In this document: positions 61,843 to 64,000 of the stretch, one piece after another | Position numbering within the stretch: the first letter of the stretch is position 1 | Layout of the letters: every line of letters starts with the position of its first letter | NCBI RefSeq assembly: GCF_016756615.1 | Contig: NZ_AP023262.1 | Location: 4,155,501-4,219,500, forward strand | Reading direction: 5' to 3' | DNA from: Mesorhizobium sp. L-8-3 | GTDB lineage: Bacteria > Pseudomonadota > Alphaproteobacteria > Rhizobiales > Rhizobiaceae | DNA: 64,000 nucleotides | Program-made: the position numbers and the translations under genes | Notes under the pieces: model-generated | What the model was told of the DNA's origin: nothing | Database searches by the model: none | Seen by the model: the letters and a program-made list of their open reading frames with translations, nothing else

Positions 61843-62313
61843 ATGACGGTCTGGTCGGGGCATGTGGATGCCCTTCATCTTGCGCCGCGCTCCTTCCTTC
61901 CGATGAAGGCGGCGGGGGAGCTGTTGCTGATCGCGGGCAAGGGCGTGGAAGGCGATCGTTACGCGACAGGAGAAGGCTTCTATTCCGACCGTCCGGAAGA
62001 GGGGCGGCAGGTGACGCTTTTCGAGGTCGAAACGCTGGAAGCACTCCTGCGCGACCATCAGGTGACGCTCGGCGCCGCCGATCATCGCCGCAATGTGACC
62101 ACACGCAATGTGCCCCTCAACCACCTGGTCGGCCACAGGTTCAGGATCGGCGGCACGGTCCTGGAAGGAACCAGGCTGAGCACACCGTGCCGTCATATCG
62201 AGCAGATTACGGGGCAGGAGATCTTCACGCTCCTGCTCAATCGTTCGGGCCTGCACGCGCGCATCCTGCGAGGCGGTCGCATACGCCTGGGCGACGCCAT
62301 CATGCCGGAGTGA
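61843..62313 (+). CDS. MOSC-domain protein
   Basis: A 156-residue protein with the MOSC (molybdenum cofactor sulfurase C-terminal) pattern: GKGVEGDRYATGEGFYSDRPEEGRQVTLFEVETLEAL, VTTRNVPLNHLVGHRFRIG and the conserved Cys in LSTPCRHIEQITGQEI. It probably handles sulfur or molybdenum-cofactor chemistry, and here may serve the reductase that follows. First gene of a three-gene operon. Confidence 0.9.
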   Translation: MTVWSGHVDALHLAPRSFLPMKAAGELLLIAGKGVEGDRYATGEGFYSDRPEEGRQVTLFEVETLEALLRDHQVTLGAADHRRNVTTRNVPLNHLVGHRFRIGGTVLEGTRLSTPCRHIEQITGQEIFTLLLNRSGLHARILRGGRIRLGDAIMPE

Positions 62314-62318
62314 ACGCG

Positions 62319-63272
62319 GTGCCCAAGCTGATCCACAGAGTGACGACCAAGGTCGTCGGTATGGAAGCGGTCTGCGACGATGTCGTCGCCATCGAGCTGT
62401 CCGATCCTGACGGCTGGAGACTGCCGCCCTTCGCGGCGGGTTCCCATATCGATGTCCATCTGCCGAACGGGACGGTGCGCCAGTATTCGCTGATCGGCGA
62501 CCCCGCCGAGGCCGATCGCTACCGGATCGCCGTGCGGCGCGAGGATGGCGGTCGCGGGGGCTCCTTGTGCCTTCATCGCGACGTCGCGGTGGGAACCATT
62601 CTGCCGGTCTCGCTGCCGCGCAATCATTTCGGGCTCGCCGCAACCCGAAGGCATGTGATGATTGCCGGAGGTATCGGCATTACGCCTTTCCTGTCGATGA
62701 TCCCCGAGATCGAACGGGCTGGAGGCGACTTCGAGTTGCATTTCTCCTCGCGGTCTAGGGCAAACGCGCCTTTCCTGAAGCGGCTCCAGCCCATCGCGGA
62801 AAGCGGAAGGCTGATGCACTATTTCAGCCGGGAAAGGGAGCCGGGCCGGATCGATCTGGCCGGCGTCCTGAACGCGGCCGCGCCGGAAGCTCACGTCTAT
62901 TGCTGCGGTCCTTCATCCCTGATCCATGCGGTTCAGGAGATCGCCGGGACCTTGCTGCCGGAGGACAGGCTTCACGTCGAGCATTTCGGCCCCACCGCCG
63001 CGACGGCAAGCGCAGCCTATTCGCTCGAACTCGCCAGAAGCGGTCGAAAGATAGAGGTTCCCGAAGGGCTGACCATGCTGGATGCGCTGCGGCGAGCCGG
63101 CATCGACATGCCTGCGTCCTGCGAGGCCGGCGTATGCCTCGACTGCAGGATACGATTCCTGGATGGCGTGCCGGTTCATCGCGACCTGGTCATGAAGCCT
63201 GCCGAACGACTGCAATTCCTGACGCCCTGTGTTTCCGGATGTTCAGGCGCGACGCTGGTGCTGGATCTTTGA
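62319..63272 (+). CDS. Phthalate-dioxygenase-reductase-type oxidoreductase (FMN, NAD, [2Fe-2S])
   Basis: About 317 residues. The flavin motif is RQYSLIGDP, the NAD motif is MIAGGIGITPFLSM, and a C-terminal plant-type ferredoxin domain has CEAGVCLDC plus a later Cys (LTPCVSGC). This is the VanB/PDR reductase layout that feeds electrons to Rieske oxygenases. No oxygenase lies in the window. The GTG at 62319 has GGAG eight bases upstream; a GTG at 62310 overlaps the MOSC stop. Confidence 0.9.
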   Translation: MPKLIHRVTTKVVGMEAVCDDVVAIELSDPDGWRLPPFAAGSHIDVHLPNGTVRQYSLIGDPAEADRYRIAVRREDGGRGGSLCLHRDVAVGTILPVSLPRNHFGLAATRRHVMIAGGIGITPFLSMIPEIERAGGDFELHFSSRSRANAPFLKRLQPIAESGRLMHYFSREREPGRIDLAGVLNAAAPEAHVYCCGPSSLIHAVQEIAGTLLPEDRLHVEHFGPTAATASAAYSLELARSGRKIEVPEGLTMLDALRRAGIDMPASCEAGVCLDCRIRFLDGVPVHRDLVMKPAERLQFLTPCVSGCSGATLVLDL

Positions 63273-63288
63273 GGAGGGGAAGGAAGCA

Positions 63289-64000
63289 ATGACAGCGAAC
63301 TCCGACACGACAATCGTGCTCGTCCACGGTTCCTGGGGAGGCGGATGGGTCTGGGACGAGGTCGTCGCAAGCCTGACCGGCGCAGGCAGGCGCATCCTGG
63401 CGCCCACGCTTACGGGCCTCGGCGATCGCGCGCATCTGATCCATGAGGGCATCGATCATGAACTCCATGCAGAGGACATCGTCCAGACGATCGAATTCGC
63501 CGATGCCTCCAACATCGTTCTCGTCGGGCACAGCTATGGCGGGCTCGTCGCCAGCGCGGTCGCCTGTCGTATCCCGGAAAGGATCCGATCTCTCGTCATT
63601 GTCGACGGTTTTCTTGCCGAGACGGGACGCTCGATCTTCGACCTGCATCCCGAAATCCGCGCCATCATCGAACCGCTGCTCAACCCGATGGCGCCCTGGC
63701 AGATAATGCCTTTGCCGGCTTCCGCTCTCGGCCTGCCGGACGGACCGCAGGCGAGGCGTCACGACGCCAGGAGCCGCCCCATGCCTGTCCGGACCCATTC
63801 CGCGCCGTTCCGTGAAGATGTGGCGCGGATGACGGCAATCGAGCGGCACTACATCAGATGCACCGACTTTCCGATCTTCGCGGCGACGGCCGAGAAGGCA
63901 GAGCGGGAGGGCTGGCGCCGTGGCGATATCGAGACCGGCCACATGGTCATGTTCACGCAGCCCGGCGAACTCGCCCGCAGAATCCAGAACATCGCGACAA
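63289..64000 (+). CDS. Alpha/beta hydrolase, 3' partial at the window edge
   Basis: The frame runs off the end after about 237 codons. The N-terminal region reads IVLVHGSWGGGWVWDEVVASL, the nucleophile elbow is GHSYGG, and the catalytic His is probably in TGHMVMFTQPGEL close to the edge. Little should be missing. The type resembles EstC/salicylate-esterase-like enzymes. GAGGAGGGGAAGGA precedes the ATG. Third gene of the MOSC/reductase operon, 16 bases after the reductase. Confidence 0.85.
   Translation, partial: MTANSDTTIVLVHGSWGGGWVWDEVVASLTGAGRRILAPTLTGLGDRAHLIHEGIDHELHAEDIVQTIEFADASNIVLVGHSYGGLVASAVACRIPERIRSLVIVDGFLAETGRSIFDLHPEIRAIIEPLLNPMAPWQIMPLPASALGLPDGPQARRHDARSRPMPVRTHSAPFREDVARMTAIERHYIRCTDFPIFAATAEKAEREGWRRGDIETGHMVMFTQPGELARRIQNIAT

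Overview
The window looks like chromosomal DNA of a Rhizobiales alphaproteobacterium, probably a Mesorhizobium or Aminobacter relative. This is inferred from high GC, the order ddl-ftsQ-ftsA-ftsZ-lpxC-bamD-recN-ligA, an FtsZ of 556 residues with a long Pro/Gln/Ala-rich linker, a DUF1127 gene and abundant rhizobial-style intergenic palindromes. No rRNA, tRNA or CRISPR was seen.

Region 1 (1-13 kb) is accessory DNA inserted where a dcw cluster normally runs from murB into ddl. It starts with an ImmA/IrrE-like protein whose zinc motif has decayed. Two broken 3' copies of murB follow (1263-1594 and 2976-3668), sharing a 335-bp direct repeat and flanking a FAD-dependent oxidoreductase. Next is a defence-type island: a PIN-domain nuclease overlapping an unknown 364-residue protein, a BglII/BstYI-type restriction enzyme abutting an MT-A70 adenine methyltransferase, a 1412-residue sacsin/HSP90-like ATPase with a C-terminal NO VEIN/DUF3883-like domain, and an HNH endonuclease with an EVE-like N-terminus.

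Region 2 (13-24 kb) holds an MBL-fold hydrolase, an AI-2E-family transporter with an unusual C-terminal extension, and a minus-strand sugar operon (FGGY kinase, binding protein, ABC ATPase, permease). That operon is split by an IS1182-family element sitting inside a palindromic repeat. A DUF559 endonuclease-like gene follows.

Region 3 (24.6-35.7 kb) is the conserved block for division, envelope and repair: ddl, ftsQ, ftsA, ftsZ, lpxC, bamD, recN, ligA.

Region 4 (35.7-64 kb) is mixed housekeeping and accessory content: tandem azlC genes with azlD; a tiny predicted secreted peptide followed by a 986-residue membrane/coiled-coil/solute-binding fusion; aminopeptidase P; prmA; an SCO copper chaperone; creA; hdeD; an L,D-transpeptidase; a PcrA/UvrD helicase carrying a repeat-derived insertion; two MarR-regulated units with visible operators; a kinase-like protein with an acyl-CoA-synthetase-like C-terminus; and a MOSC / iron-sulfur reductase / alpha-beta hydrolase operon that runs off the end of the window. 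Three genes described here are very short: a 37-residue secreted peptide, a 43-residue lipoprotein and a 53-residue membrane protein.
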